In this document: positions 31,199 to 39,520 of the stretch, in pieces
Numbering within the stretch: the first letter of the stretch is position 1
Layout of the letters: every line of letters begins with the position of its first letter
NCBI RefSeq assembly: GCF_900110755.1
Contig: NZ_FOFF01000065.1
Coordinates: 1 to 40,250, forward strand
Length of the DNA: 40,250 nucleotides
Source of the DNA: Streptomyces sp. yr375
GTDB taxonomy: Bacteria > Actinomycetota > Actinomycetes > Streptomycetales > Streptomycetaceae
Reading direction: 5' to 3'
The notes under the pieces: model-generated
The model's database searches: none
What the model saw: only the letters and a program-made list of their open reading frames with translations
What the model was told of the DNA's origin: nothing
Made by a program: the position numbers and the translations under genes

Positions 31199-31879
31199 CT
31201 ACGGCTCGAACTTATAGCCCAGGCCCCGCACCGTCACCAGGTACCTGGGCGCGCCCGGATCGGGCTCGATCTTGGCGCGGAGGCGCTTGACGTGGACGTC
31301 GAGGGTCTTGGTGTCGCCCACGTAGTCGGCGCCCCAGACGCGGTCGATGAGCTGCATGCGGGTCAGGACGCGGCCCGCGTTGCGCAGCAGCATCTCCAGG
31401 AGGTCGAACTCCTTGAGGGGGAGGTCGACCTTGGAGCCGGAGACCGTCACGACGTGGCGGTCGACGTCCATGCGGACCGGGCCGGCCTCCAGGGCTGCCG
31501 GAGTGACCTCCTCCGGTTCGCCGCGGCGGCGCAGGACGGCCCGGATACGGGCGACCAGTTCGCGCGAGGAGAAGGGCTTGGTGACGTAGTCGTCGGCTCC
31601 TATCTCCAGGCCGACGACCTTGTCGATCTCGCTGTCCTTGGCCGTCACCATGATCACGGGGACGTTGGAGCGGCCGCGCAACTGGCGGCAGACCTCCGTG
31701 CCGGGCAGGCCCGGCAGCATCAGGTCGAGGAGGACGAGGTCGGCGCCGTTGCGCTCGAACTCGTCCAGCCCGTCGGGCCCGGTGGTCGCGACGGCGACCT
31801 CGAAGCCCTCTTTGCGGAGCATGTACGACAAGGCGTCGGAGAAGGACTCCTCGTCCTCGACGACGAGCACTCGGGTCAC
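31199..31879 (-). CDS. phoP: Phosphate-responsive response regulator PhoP
   Basis: 226 aa, OmpR family. Receiver domain 1-120 with acidic pocket VEDEE, phospho-acceptor in LVLLDLMLPG (Asp near 51), TAKD and the Lys in VTKPFSSREL. The winged-helix domain (130-226) includes LTRMQLIDRVWGADY and TKTLDVHVKRLRAKIE, ending VRGLGYKFEP. It activates the pho regulon and represses antibiotic production under phosphate limitation in Streptomyces. ATG overlaps the phoR stop by 4 nt (31876-31879). Context with phoR and divergent phoU is decisive. Confidence 0.97.
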   Translation of the reverse strand: MTRVLVVEDEESFSDALSYMLRKEGFEVAVATTGPDGLDEFERNGADLVLLDLMLPGLPGTEVCRQLRGRSNVPVIMVTAKDSEIDKVVGLEIGADDYVTKPFSSRELVARIRAVLRRRGEPEEVTPAALEAGPVRMDVDRHVVTVSGSKVDLPLKEFDLLEMLLRNAGRVLTRMQLIDRVWGADYVGDTKTLDVHVKRLRAKIEPDPGAPRYLVTVRGLGYKFEP

Positions 31880-33249
31880 GGATGGACCTCCGGGGCGGAA
31901 AGCGTCTGGTACGCGGACGGGTCGGTGGAAGAGGCGCGGGGTGCTGTTTGGGGTGGGTGGGGTGAGTGGTGAGGGGAGGAGCGGGCGGAGCGCGGGGAGC
32001 GGGTGGCCTCGGCGAGGTCACCGGAGTCGTCGAGGTCGTCGGCCTCGTCCAGTTCGTCGATCTCGTCCGGGTCCGGGAACCGGTGCGCGCGGTCGCGGTG
32101 TGCGCCCGCCTCCGGGAGGCGCAGGGTGAACGTGGAGCCCTGGTTCTCGGCGCTCCACACCGTGACCTCCCCGCCGTGCGACGCGGCCACGTGCTTGACG
32201 ATGGCCAGCCCGAGGCCCGTACCGCCCGTCTGGCGGGAGCGGGCCGGGTCGACGCGGTAGAAGCGCTCGAAGATGCGCTCCTTGTCCTTGTCGGAGATGC
32301 CGATGCCCTGGTCGGTCACGGCGATCTCGATCAGGTCCCCGCCGGACGCGCTCACCCTGCGAGCGGCTATGCCGACGCGGGTGCGGGCCGGCGAGTAGTT
32401 GACGGCGTTCTCGACGAGGTTGCCGAGGGCCGCGGCCAACTGCCCCCGGTTGCCGAAGACCCGCAGGTCGGCGGTGCCGGCGGCGGCGATGGTGATCTGC
32501 TTGGTGCCGGCCTGGTGCCGGCAGCGGTCGACGGCCTCGGCGACGAGTTCGTCGACGCCGACCGGTTCGGCGTCCTCGAGGGGATCGTCGTTCTGGACCC
32601 TCGACAGGTCGATGAGCTCCTGGACCAGGCTGGTCAGCCGGGTGGCCTCGATCTGCATCCGGCCGGCGAACCGCTCCACCGCCTCGGGGTCGTCCGAGGC
32701 GTCCATGACGGCCTCGGAGAGCAGGGAGAGCGCGCCGACCGGGGTCTTCAGCTCATGGCTGACGTTCGCCACGAAGTCGCGGCGCACCGCCTCGATACGA
32801 CGGGCCTCGGTGAGGTCCTCGACGAGGAGCAGCACGAGCCGCGAGCCCAGCGGGGCGACTCTGGCGGACACGGCGAGGGCCTCGCCGCGCCCGGTGCCGC
32901 GCCGGGGCAGGTCCAGCTCGACCTGGCGTATCTCCCCGTCGCGTCTGGTGTCCCGCGCCATCTTCAGCATCGGATCGACGCTGAGCCGGCCGCCGCGCAC
33001 CAGCCCGAGGGCGTACGCGGCGGAGCTCGCCTTGACGACGGCGTCGGCCTCGTCGAGGACGACGGCGGAGGAGCGGAGCACGGACAGGACGGTGTCCACG
33101 CCCGGCGGAAGCACCGGGTCCGTGTGGAGAGAGGTGCGCGTGGGGCGCTTCTGTTCCCGTTCGCTCCAGCGGAACGCCAGCATGGCGATGACACCGGTGA
33201 GCACCCCGGCGATCGCTGCCGCTGCGGCGACCGCCGCGTTCACGTCCAT
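31876..33249 (-). CDS. phoR: Phosphate sensor histidine kinase PhoR (SenX3-like)
   Basis: 457 aa. One N-terminal membrane helix (AAAAAIAGVLTGVIAMLAF), no large external domain, a PAS-like region (60-150), HisKA box FVANVSHELKTPVGAL with the phospho-His, N box NLVENAVNYSP, G boxes DQGIGISDKDKERIFERFYR and GGTGLGLAIVKHV. The C-terminal 60 residues are Asp/Ser/Pro-rich and variable. ATG 33249 has no Shine-Dalgarno, but TAACCT ends 6 nt upstream, so the phoRP message is probably leaderless. Divergent from phoU with a PHO box in between. Confidence 0.96.
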   Translation of the reverse strand: MDVNAAVAAAAAIAGVLTGVIAMLAFRWSEREQKRPTRTSLHTDPVLPPGVDTVLSVLRSSAVVLDEADAVVKASSAAYALGLVRGGRLSVDPMLKMARDTRRDGEIRQVELDLPRRGTGRGEALAVSARVAPLGSRLVLLLVEDLTEARRIEAVRRDFVANVSHELKTPVGALSLLSEAVMDASDDPEAVERFAGRMQIEATRLTSLVQELIDLSRVQNDDPLEDAEPVGVDELVAEAVDRCRHQAGTKQITIAAAGTADLRVFGNRGQLAAALGNLVENAVNYSPARTRVGIAARRVSASGGDLIEIAVTDQGIGISDKDKERIFERFYRVDPARSRQTGGTGLGLAIVKHVAASHGGEVTVWSAENQGSTFTLRLPEAGAHRDRAHRFPDPDEIDELDEADDLDDSGDLAEATRSPRSARSSPHHSPHPPQTAPRASSTDPSAYQTLSAPEVHP

Positions 33250-33255
33250 GCACCC

Positions 33256-33261
33256 AGGTTA
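33256..33261 (-). promoter_or_regulatory. phoRP -10 element (leaderless)
   Basis: TAACCT on the minus strand, then GGGTGC, then the phoR ATG. Spacing of 6 nt puts the transcription start at the A of the start codon. Confidence 0.55.
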
Positions 33262-33322
33262 GGCACGGGTTGCGTCCTGGCCACAGCCATCGAGGTGCGA
33301 GCTCGAACACTCGTCGCCCAGA

Positions 33323-33366
33323 GTTCACCTTGGAGCCAGTGGTGGTTCATTTGAGGTGACGGAAAT
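33323..33366 (+). promoter_or_regulatory. PHO box between phoR and phoU
   Basis: 11-nt units: GTTCACCTTGG, AGCCAGTGGTG, GTTCATTTGAG, GTGACGGAAAT. The first and third fit the Streptomyces PhoP direct-repeat unit (GTTCA-rich); the others are degenerate, as usual. It lies 74 nt from the phoR start and 216 nt from the phoU start, so PhoP can act on both. Confidence 0.85.
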
Positions 33367-33581
33367 CGACGCGTACGGGGCGGACCGTGGCACGGTGGGG
33401 TTCGCGGCACTGGTTTCACGGCTGGTCGGCACCGGTTTCACGGCCGGTTCCCGCCTCGGTTCCGCGGCCGGTTCCGACCCCTGGAACCGGGTCCGGAACG
33501 GAAGCCCCAGGCCAAGACCCGAACCGAACCCGAACCCGGCTCCGAACCCTGAGAACAACGACGTACGAGAGGGAAATCCTG

Positions 33582-34295
33582 ATGCGGGACGCGTACCACG
33601 AGGAACTGGACTCGATCGGCGACAGCCTGGTGGAGATGGCCCGGCTGGTCGGGTCGGCGATCGGACGCGCCACGACCGCCATTCTCGACGCCGACCTCAA
33701 GCTCGCCGAGAGCGTCATCGAGGCCGACAAGAAGGTCGACGAGCTCCAGCACGACCTGGAGGCCAAGGCCATAGCGCTGCTGGCGCGGCAGCAGCCGGTG
33801 GCGACGGACCTGCGGATCGTCGTCACGTCGCTGCGCATGTCGGCCGACCTGGAGCGCTCCGGCGACCTCGCCCAGCACGTGGCGAAGCTCGCCCGGCTGC
33901 GCTTCCCGAACCGCGCGGTGCCGCACGACCTGCACGCCACCGTCCTGGAGATGGGCCAGCTCGCGCAGCGCCTGATGGCGAAGGCGGCGGAGTGCATCAT
34001 CACCAAGGACGTCGACATGGCACTCCAGCTCGAGCAGGACGACGACGAGATGGACCTCCTGCACCGCACGCTCTTCCAGCACCTGATCGACGACCGCTGG
34101 AAGCACGGCATCGAGACGGCCGTCGACGTCACACTGCTGGGCCGCTACTACGAGCGGTACGCCGACCACGCGGTGGCCGTCGCCAAGCGCGTGGTGTTCC
34201 TGGTGACGGGCGAGCACGCGGACGAGCTCCAGCCGGACCTTCAGCCGGAGATCCAGCCCTCGGGCGGGCCGGAAGCGGGAGCCGAGGGGGCCTGA
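33582..34295 (+). CDS. phoU: Phosphate signalling regulator PhoU
   Basis: 237 aa. Two three-helix PhoU repeats with the acidic metal-binding motifs; seen: MRDAYHEELDSIGDSLVEMA, VDELQHDLEAKAIALL, SADLERSGDLAQHVAK and the second repeat YYERYADHAVAVAKRVVFLVTG. PhoU dampens PhoR signalling when phosphate is sufficient. ATG 33582 has AGAGGG 8 nt upstream and fits the family N-terminus. The same frame is open about 75 codons further upstream through a Pro/Arg-rich stretch made of GGTTCC-like repeats; I take that as untranslated leader. Confidence 0.95.
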   Translation: MRDAYHEELDSIGDSLVEMARLVGSAIGRATTAILDADLKLAESVIEADKKVDELQHDLEAKAIALLARQQPVATDLRIVVTSLRMSADLERSGDLAQHVAKLARLRFPNRAVPHDLHATVLEMGQLAQRLMAKAAECIITKDVDMALQLEQDDDEMDLLHRTLFQHLIDDRWKHGIETAVDVTLLGRYYERYADHAVAVAKRVVFLVTGEHADELQPDLQPEIQPSGGPEAGAEGA

Positions 34296-34350
34296 AAGGG
34301 GCCTGAAAGGGGCCTGAAGGAGCCTGGAGGGGCCCGAAAAGGGGGCCTGA
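34287..34350 (+). repeat. Degenerate 11-nt tandem repeat after phoU
   Basis: About five to six units of GGGGCCTGAAA, the first overlapping the phoU stop codon. Further on, TGATGCGCCGT / TGATGCGCCCA (34388-34412) form another 11-nt direct repeat before mtpA. Confidence 0.75.
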
Positions 34351-34461
34351 CCGGAGGGGCTGGGGCGTACGCGAGCCACTGTGCGCCGCTGATGCGCCGT
34401 TGATGCGCCCAGTGGAGCGGGCATGCAATGGGCACAGGCCCTACGCCTCCGGGAGGAACCC

Positions 34462-34620
34462 ATGGCCGAGTCCCCCAGCACCCCCACGCCCGACCCCACG
34501 CAGGAACGCCCGACCGAGCGGCCCGCCGAGATCAGGAACCTGATGCTGATCGGCGCGTGCGGCTGCGGTTCGGGGTGCGGCTGCGGGTGCCAGTCGGGCA
34601 GCCCCTGCCAGTGCGGCTGA
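34462..34620 (+). CDS. mtpA: Metallothionein-like protein
   Basis: 52 aa with seven Cys at positions 33, 35, 39, 41, 43, 49 and 51, in the pattern ACGCGSGCGCGCQSGSPCQCG split here by description: five Cys in an 11-residue stretch, then a CxC end. The N-terminal 25 residues are Pro/Thr/Glu-rich. Such proteins bind Zn, Cu or Cd through thiolate clusters. ATG 34462 has GGAGG 5 nt upstream. A metallothionein gene beside phoU is known in S. coelicolor, and the gene symbol follows that usage. Followed by a terminator. Confidence 0.88.
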   Translation: MAESPSTPTPDPTQERPTERPAEIRNLMLIGACGCGSGCGCGCQSGSPCQCG

Positions 34621-34645
34621 GGCGGCACGAAGCGATACGTGGTCG

Positions 34646-34681
34646 AAGGGCCCCGGCACCGACAGTGGCGCCGGGGCCCTT
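34646..34681 (+). terminator. mtpA terminator
   Basis: AAGGGCCCCGGC, 12-nt loop, GCCGGGGCCCTT: a 12-bp perfect stem, 25 nt after the mtpA stop. Confidence 0.9.
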
Positions 34682-34805
34682 CGTCGTACGGTCATACCGT
34701 CGTGCGGTCGCCGCAGGGGATGCGCGGGCGCAGCATGAAGGGGGAGGGGGGAAGGGGGAAGGGGAGGCCCCGTGTCCCCTAGGGAATGGAAGGAGGCGGG
34801 CAGTC

Positions 34806-35054
34806 ATGACCCGCTTCATGGACGTCCACCACAACATGAAGGGCATCACGGCCGACCAGCTCCTGGAGGCCCACCAAGCCGACCTCGCCATCGAGGGCGA
34901 AGAGGGCGTGCACTTCGCACACGCCTGGGCTGACCCGGAGTCCGGCACCGTCTACTGCCTCTCCGAGGGCCCCTCGGCCGAGGCCGTCCAACGCGTCCAC
35001 GAACGCACCGGCCACAAGGCGGACGAGATCCACCCGGTTCCGCTGGCGGTGTGA
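34806..35054 (+). CDS. DUF4242 small protein, SCO4226-type nickel-binding
   Basis: 82 aa, ferredoxin-like alpha/beta fold expected. It begins MTRFMDVHHNMKGITADQL and contains HFAHAWADPESGTVYCLSEGPS and VHERTGHKADEIHPV, the DUF4242 pattern; the several His are candidate metal ligands. The S. coelicolor homologue SCO4226 has been described as nickel-binding. ATG 34806 follows GGAAGGAGG by about 9 nt; a purine-only tract (about 34736-34771) lies upstream. The last codon and stop overlap the next gene's GTG (GTGA). Confidence 0.88.
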   Translation: MTRFMDVHHNMKGITADQLLEAHQADLAIEGEEGVHFAHAWADPESGTVYCLSEGPSAEAVQRVHERTGHKADEIHPVPLAV

Positions 35055-36778
35055 GCCCGGAGGCGCCGGTGGCGCACACCGGGGCGACGACGGACGTACT
35101 GATCGCGGGCGCCGGCCCGGTGGGGCTGAGCGCGGCGGCCGAACTGTGCCGGCACGGGGTGCGCTGCCGGCTCGTCGACCGCCTGCCCGCCCGCCTCCCG
35201 TACGCGAAGGCGGTCGGCATCCAGCCGCGCACGCTGGAGATCTGGGACCGGATGGGGCTGGCCCGCACGGTCCTGGAGGCCGCCGCCGTGCTGCGCGGCC
35301 AGTTGATCTACGTCAACGGCCGCGAGCGGGCCCGCATCGACCTCGCCCTGCCACCCGAGGTGCCGTACGAGTTCGCCGTGCTCCCGCAGTACGAGACCGA
35401 GCGCCTGCTCGAGGAGTACGTCGCAGGCCTCGGCACCCGCATCGAACGCGGCACCGAGCTGCTGTCGTTCACCCAGGACGAGAACGGAGTCACCGCCCGC
35501 CTGCGCGCCGCCTCCGGCGCCGAGGCGGAGCTGCGGGCCGGCTATCTGATCGGTTGCGACGGAGCACACAGCACGGTGCGCAAGGGGCTGGGCCTCGGTT
35601 ACGCGGGGGCGGCCTTCGCCGAGGAGTACATGCTGGGCGATGTCGAGGCCGACTGGGACCTGCCCCCCGGCTACGGCCTCCGCTCCACCCACCACACCCC
35701 CGACGGCGCCACCGACGACCTACTGGTCTGCATCCCCCTACCGGGCACGGCCCGCTACCGCATGTCGATGCTGGTCCCACCGGAACTCAAAACAAGCAAC
35801 GGCGACGGCGGCGGCGATGAAGATGCCGTGCTCCACGGTCTGGAAAACGGTCTGGGGAACGACGGCACACCGAAACCGGAACTGCACCACCTCCAGGCGG
35901 TAGTGGACCGCCTGGCCCCCAAACCGACCCCCCTCTCCCACCTCCGCTGGTCCTCCGTCTTCCGCATCAGTCACCGCATCGTCGACCGCTACGGCGACGG
36001 GCGGGTCTTCGTCGCGGGCGACGCCGCCCACATCCACCCGCCGACCGGCGCCCAGGGCATGAACACCGGCATCCAGGACGCCTGCAACCTGGCCTGGAAA
36101 CTCGCCCTGGTCCTCCGGGGCGAGGCCGGCCCCGCTCTCCTCACCACCTACGACGCCGAGCGCCGCCCGATCGGCGAGGAGGTCGTCGGCCGCACTGTCC
36201 GGCACGCCACCCAGGGCATCGAATCCGACCCCGACGACCCTCGCACCGTCCTGCTCCGCGAGGCCCAACTCCTCATCACCTACCGCACCGGCCCCCTGGC
36301 CACCCACCCTTACGGCCCACCCGAGGCCCCCCAACCCGGCGACCGCGCCCCCGACTGCCCCGGCCTGACCACCCCCACGGCCACCTACCCCTGGCGCCTA
36401 CTGGACATCCTGCGCAACCGCCCAGACCACGTACTACTCCTCTACGGCACGGACTTGACGGCAATATCCGCAGCAGCGAAGGCAGCCACAACCCGACCAG
36501 AACCACCGCCCGAACCACCCCCACCCCCCATCACCCCCATCGCGATCCTCCCCCGCGAAACCACCCCGTCCTCCCCCACGACCCTGCCGTTCCCCGCCTA
36601 CCGAGACACCACCGGCACCTTCGCCCACCTCTACGGCGCAGACGCAAACACCCCAACAGCCTTCGTCATCCGCCCAGACGGCCACTTGGGCGCCCGCTTC
36701 CCCTTGACCGACACCCCAACAGCCCTACCGGCCTACTTCACGACCTTGTCGGCCATGGTGATCTACGGCCGCCGATGA
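35051..36778 (+). CDS. FAD-dependent aromatic-ring monooxygenase (PHBH/MhpA/RdmE type)
   Basis: 575 aa. FAD-binding motif VLIAGAGPVGLSAAAELCRHG (near residue 16, given in part), DG motif IGCDGAHSTVRKGLGL (near 168) and GD motif VFVAGDAAHIHPPTGAQGMN (near 320) define group A flavoprotein hydroxylases. The last 150 residues form the thioredoxin-like tail of the larger members, with a long Pro-rich insertion (PEPPPEPPPPPITP). Substrate is probably an aromatic or polyketide phenol; not determinable. Start GTG 35051 overlaps the DUF4242 stop by 4 nt, an odd coupling of a metal-binding protein and a flavoenzyme. Confidence 0.92.
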   Translation: MSPEAPVAHTGATTDVLIAGAGPVGLSAAAELCRHGVRCRLVDRLPARLPYAKAVGIQPRTLEIWDRMGLARTVLEAAAVLRGQLIYVNGRERARIDLALPPEVPYEFAVLPQYETERLLEEYVAGLGTRIERGTELLSFTQDENGVTARLRAASGAEAELRAGYLIGCDGAHSTVRKGLGLGYAGAAFAEEYMLGDVEADWDLPPGYGLRSTHHTPDGATDDLLVCIPLPGTARYRMSMLVPPELKTSNGDGGGDEDAVLHGLENGLGNDGTPKPELHHLQAVVDRLAPKPTPLSHLRWSSVFRISHRIVDRYGDGRVFVAGDAAHIHPPTGAQGMNTGIQDACNLAWKLALVLRGEAGPALLTTYDAERRPIGEEVVGRTVRHATQGIESDPDDPRTVLLREAQLLITYRTGPLATHPYGPPEAPQPGDRAPDCPGLTTPTATYPWRLLDILRNRPDHVLLLYGTDLTAISAAAKAATTRPEPPPEPPPPPITPIAILPRETTPSSPTTLPFPAYRDTTGTFAHLYGADANTPTAFVIRPDGHLGARFPLTDTPTALPAYFTTLSAMVIYGRR

Positions 36779-36882
36779 GTACGCTGAACCACTCCTCGCG
36801 CCCGAAGGGACGTCAAGTAGGCATGGGTGAAACCGATGGCTGAGAGCTCGTACGCTCCGGGCCACGGAAGGGCGGGAGGACG

Positions 36883-37158
36883 TTGGGCGACGAGTACTTC
36901 CTGTTGGTGTGCGACGACGTCCCTCACGACGTGGTGCTCACCGACCCCGGTGTCCGTGTGCTGGACGTCGCCCGAGTCGTACGCCGGCTGACGGGGCTGA
37001 GCCTCTGGCACAGCAAGGTTCTGGCGGTGCGGATACCCGCCGTGGTGCTCGCCGGCGTGCCGCGGGAAGATGCCGAGGCGGCGGTTGCGGCACTTCGTCA
37101 GGTGGGGGCCGAGGCAGAGGCAAGGGAGCAGCCGCCGCCGGACTTCCTCGGGCCCTGA
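36883..37158 (+). CDS. Small protein resembling the ribosomal L7/L12 C-terminal domain
   Basis: 91 aa. After about 45 residues (DEYFLLVCDDVPHDVVLTDP) comes LWHSKVLAVRIPAVVLAGVPREDAEAAVAALRQVGAEAE, described here as a beta-alpha-alpha-beta-alpha-beta pattern like the L7/L12 C-terminal/ClpS-like fold. TTG 36883 is preceded by GGGAGGAC with short spacing; no better start is seen. Stand-alone homologues are common in actinobacteria; function unknown. Convergent with gpmA. Confidence 0.75.
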   Translation: MGDEYFLLVCDDVPHDVVLTDPGVRVLDVARVVRRLTGLSLWHSKVLAVRIPAVVLAGVPREDAEAAVAALRQVGAEAEAREQPPPDFLGP

Positions 37159-37193
37159 CGGCGGCCCCATCCGGCACCTCGGCCCAGCGAAAA

Positions 37194-37228
37194 GCCCCCG
37201 CCCCGCGAGGAAATCGCAGGTCGGGGGC
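37194..37228. terminator. Convergent terminator between the L7/L12-like gene and gpmA
   Basis: GCCCCCG pairs with CGGGGGC across a 21-nt interval that can pair further (CGCGA/TCGCA region). It serves both convergent genes. Confidence 0.6.
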
Positions 37229-37241
37229 ATGATCGCAAAGG

Positions 37242-38003
37242 TTACTTCTTCTTGCCCTGGTTCTTGACCGCTTCGATCGCGGCTGCTGCCGCGTCCGGGT
37301 CGAGGTAGGTGCCGCCCGGGGTCAACGGCTTGAAGTCGGCGTCGAGTTCGTAGGCGAGGGGGATGCCCGTGGGGATGTTCAGGCCCGCGATGTCGGCGTC
37401 GGAGATGCCGTCGAGGTGCTTGACGAGGGCGCGGAGCGAGTTTCCGTGGGCGGCGACCAGGACCGTACGGCCGGACAGGAGGTCCGGGACGATGCCGTCG
37501 TACCAGTACGGGAGCATGCGGACGACGACGTCCTTCAGGCACTCCGTGCGCGGGCGCAACTCCGGGGGGATGGACGCGTAGCGCGGGTCGGCGGACTGGG
37601 AGAACTCCGAGTCGTCCGCGAGCGGGGGCGGCGGGGTGTCGTAGGAGCGGCGCCACAGCATGAACTGCTCCTCGCCGAACTCCGCGAGGGTCTGCGCCTT
37701 GTCCTTGCCCTGGAGGGCGCCGTAGTGGCGCTCGTTCAGGCGCCAGGAGCGGTGGACGGGGATCCAGTGGCGGTCGGCGGATTCGAGGGCCAGTTGGGCC
37801 GTGCGGATCGCGCGCCGCTGGAGGGACGTGTGGACCACGTCGGGGAGAAGGTCGGCGTCCTTCAGGAGTTCGCCACCGCGGACTGCCTCCTTCTCGCCCT
37901 TCTCGTTCAGGTTGACGTCCACCCAGCCGGTGAACAGGTTCTTCGCGTTCCACTCGCTCTCGCCGTGGCGGAGGAGGATCAGCTTGTACGGTGCGTCGGC
38001 CAT
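37242..38003 (-). CDS. gpmA: 2,3-bisphosphoglycerate-dependent phosphoglycerate mutase
   Basis: 253 aa. It interconverts 3- and 2-phosphoglycerate in glycolysis through a phospho-His. LILLRHGESEWNAKNLFTGW carries the catalytic RHGE (His near residue 12); ERHYGALQGK, RSYDTPPPP and the second His in VLVAAHGNSLRALVKHL complete the site. ATG 38003 lacks a Shine-Dalgarno; TACGCT (38016-38011) ends 7 nt upstream, so it may be leaderless. The Lys-rich end (GKKK) is normal for Streptomyces. Confidence 0.96.
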   Translation of the reverse strand: MADAPYKLILLRHGESEWNAKNLFTGWVDVNLNEKGEKEAVRGGELLKDADLLPDVVHTSLQRRAIRTAQLALESADRHWIPVHRSWRLNERHYGALQGKDKAQTLAEFGEEQFMLWRRSYDTPPPPLADDSEFSQSADPRYASIPPELRPRTECLKDVVVRMLPYWYDGIVPDLLSGRTVLVAAHGNSLRALVKHLDGISDADIAGLNIPTGIPLAYELDADFKPLTPGGTYLDPDAAAAAIEAVKNQGKKK

Positions 38004-38188
38004 GCGTATGAGCGTAATCCACCGCTCCGATCGGTTGTGCGCCCGCTCGCACAGCGGACAGGGGACGGGGCGGGGCCGCGAAAGTTCCCCCCGTCGGTTG
38101 ACTGGATCCGTTAATTGAGTGGCTCTCCCGGGGCTCTCCTCGTAAGTTCTGCATGCTGTCTGCGCCGCTTACAACCCGGGGGATCCGC

Positions 38189-39481
38189 ATGCCTGTCGCC
38201 GCCGCTTCGAGACGCGCCCTCCGCAAGACGCTCTCCGGGTTGCCCCGCGAGTTCTGGTGGCTGTGGACCAGCACGCTCGTCAACCGGCTCGGCGCGTTCG
38301 TCGCCACGTTCATGGCGCTGTACCTCACCCTCGACCGCGGCTACTCCGCCTCCTACGCCGGACTCGTCGCCGCGCTCCACGGGCTCGGCGGGGTGGTCTC
38401 CTCCCTCGGCGGCGGGGTCATGGCGGACCGGCTCGGGCGGCGGCCCACGCTGCTGATCGCGCAGACCTCCACCGCCCTGTCCGTCGCGCTGCTCGGGTTC
38501 GTGACCGACCCGCTCGCCATCGCCGGTGTCGCCTTCCTCGTCGGGATGGCCTCGAACGCCTCCCGGCCTGCCGTGCAGGCGATGATGGCGGACATCGTGC
38601 GGCCCGAGGACCGGGTCCGCGCGTTCTCCCTCAACTACTGGGCCATCAACCTCGGTTTCGCCGTCTCGTCCACGGCCGCCGGGTTCATCGCCGAGGTCAG
38701 CTACCGCGCCGGGTTCCTCGCCGAGGCCGGGATGACGCTGGTGTGCGCGCTCGTCGTCTTCCTCAAGCTGCCCGAGTCGCGGCCCCGGCAGCAGGAGAAG
38801 GCCGCCCGGGAGGACTCCGTCGGGCTGGGGACCGTACTGCGCGACGGGCGGTTCATGTCCGTCGTAGGACTGTCCTTCCTGGTCGCGCTCATCTTCCAGC
38901 AGGGGTCCGTGGGGCTGCCCGTGGCGATGGGCGCGGCCGGGTTCACACCGGCCGACTACGGCATGGCGATCGCCGTCAACGGCGTGCTGATCGTCGCGCT
39001 GCAACTGCCCGTCACCCGGTTCATCGAGCACCGCGATCCGCGCCGGCTGCTGGTCGTCTCCTCCGTCCTCGCCGGCTACGGCTTCGGGCTCACCGCGTTC
39101 GCCGGGTCGGTCGGCGTCTTCGCGCTGACGATCTGCGTGTGGACCCTCGCCGAGATCGTCAACGCGCCGACCCAGACCGGGCTCGTCGTCCGCCTCTCCC
39201 CCGTCCACGGCCGCGGCCGCTACCAGGGCATGTACACCCTCTCCTGGGCCGCCGCCTCCCTGATCGCCCCACTGACGTCCGGCTTCGTCATCGACCACTA
39301 CGGCGCGCAGTGGCTGTGGGGGATGTGCGCGGTCGTGGGGACGGCGGCGGGGGTGGGGTACGGGGCGCTGATGCGGCGGCTGCCGGACGAGGAGGCCGTA
39401 CCTGACCCCGACCCCGACCTCGGCCCGGACGTCGGCCTCGACGCCGGCGCCGGTGCGAAGTCCGAGGCCCGGGCTGCCTGA
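38189..39481 (+). CDS. Major facilitator superfamily exporter
   Basis: 430 aa from ATG 38189 (GGGGGA 6 nt upstream; ATG 38153 is an in-frame alternative without a ribosome-binding site). About 12 membrane segments; the MFS loop motif GGGVMADRLGRRPTLL lies near residue 75 and the family-typical NRLGAFVATFMALYLT in helix 1. Proton-driven efflux of small molecules is the likely role, substrate unknown. The cytoplasmic C-terminus has an acidic Asp-Pro repeat (PDPDPDLGPDVG). Convergent with the reductase gene, 39 bp apart. Confidence 0.92.
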   Translation: MPVAAASRRALRKTLSGLPREFWWLWTSTLVNRLGAFVATFMALYLTLDRGYSASYAGLVAALHGLGGVVSSLGGGVMADRLGRRPTLLIAQTSTALSVALLGFVTDPLAIAGVAFLVGMASNASRPAVQAMMADIVRPEDRVRAFSLNYWAINLGFAVSSTAAGFIAEVSYRAGFLAEAGMTLVCALVVFLKLPESRPRQQEKAAREDSVGLGTVLRDGRFMSVVGLSFLVALIFQQGSVGLPVAMGAAGFTPADYGMAIAVNGVLIVALQLPVTRFIEHRDPRRLLVVSSVLAGYGFGLTAFAGSVGVFALTICVWTLAEIVNAPTQTGLVVRLSPVHGRGRYQGMYTLSWAAASLIAPLTSGFVIDHYGAQWLWGMCAVVGTAAGVGYGALMRRLPDEEAVPDPDPDLGPDVGLDAGAGAKSEARAA

Positions 39482-39520
39482 CGGGCGGGGGCCAGGAGTG
39501 TGGTCCGGCCGACCCTGAGC

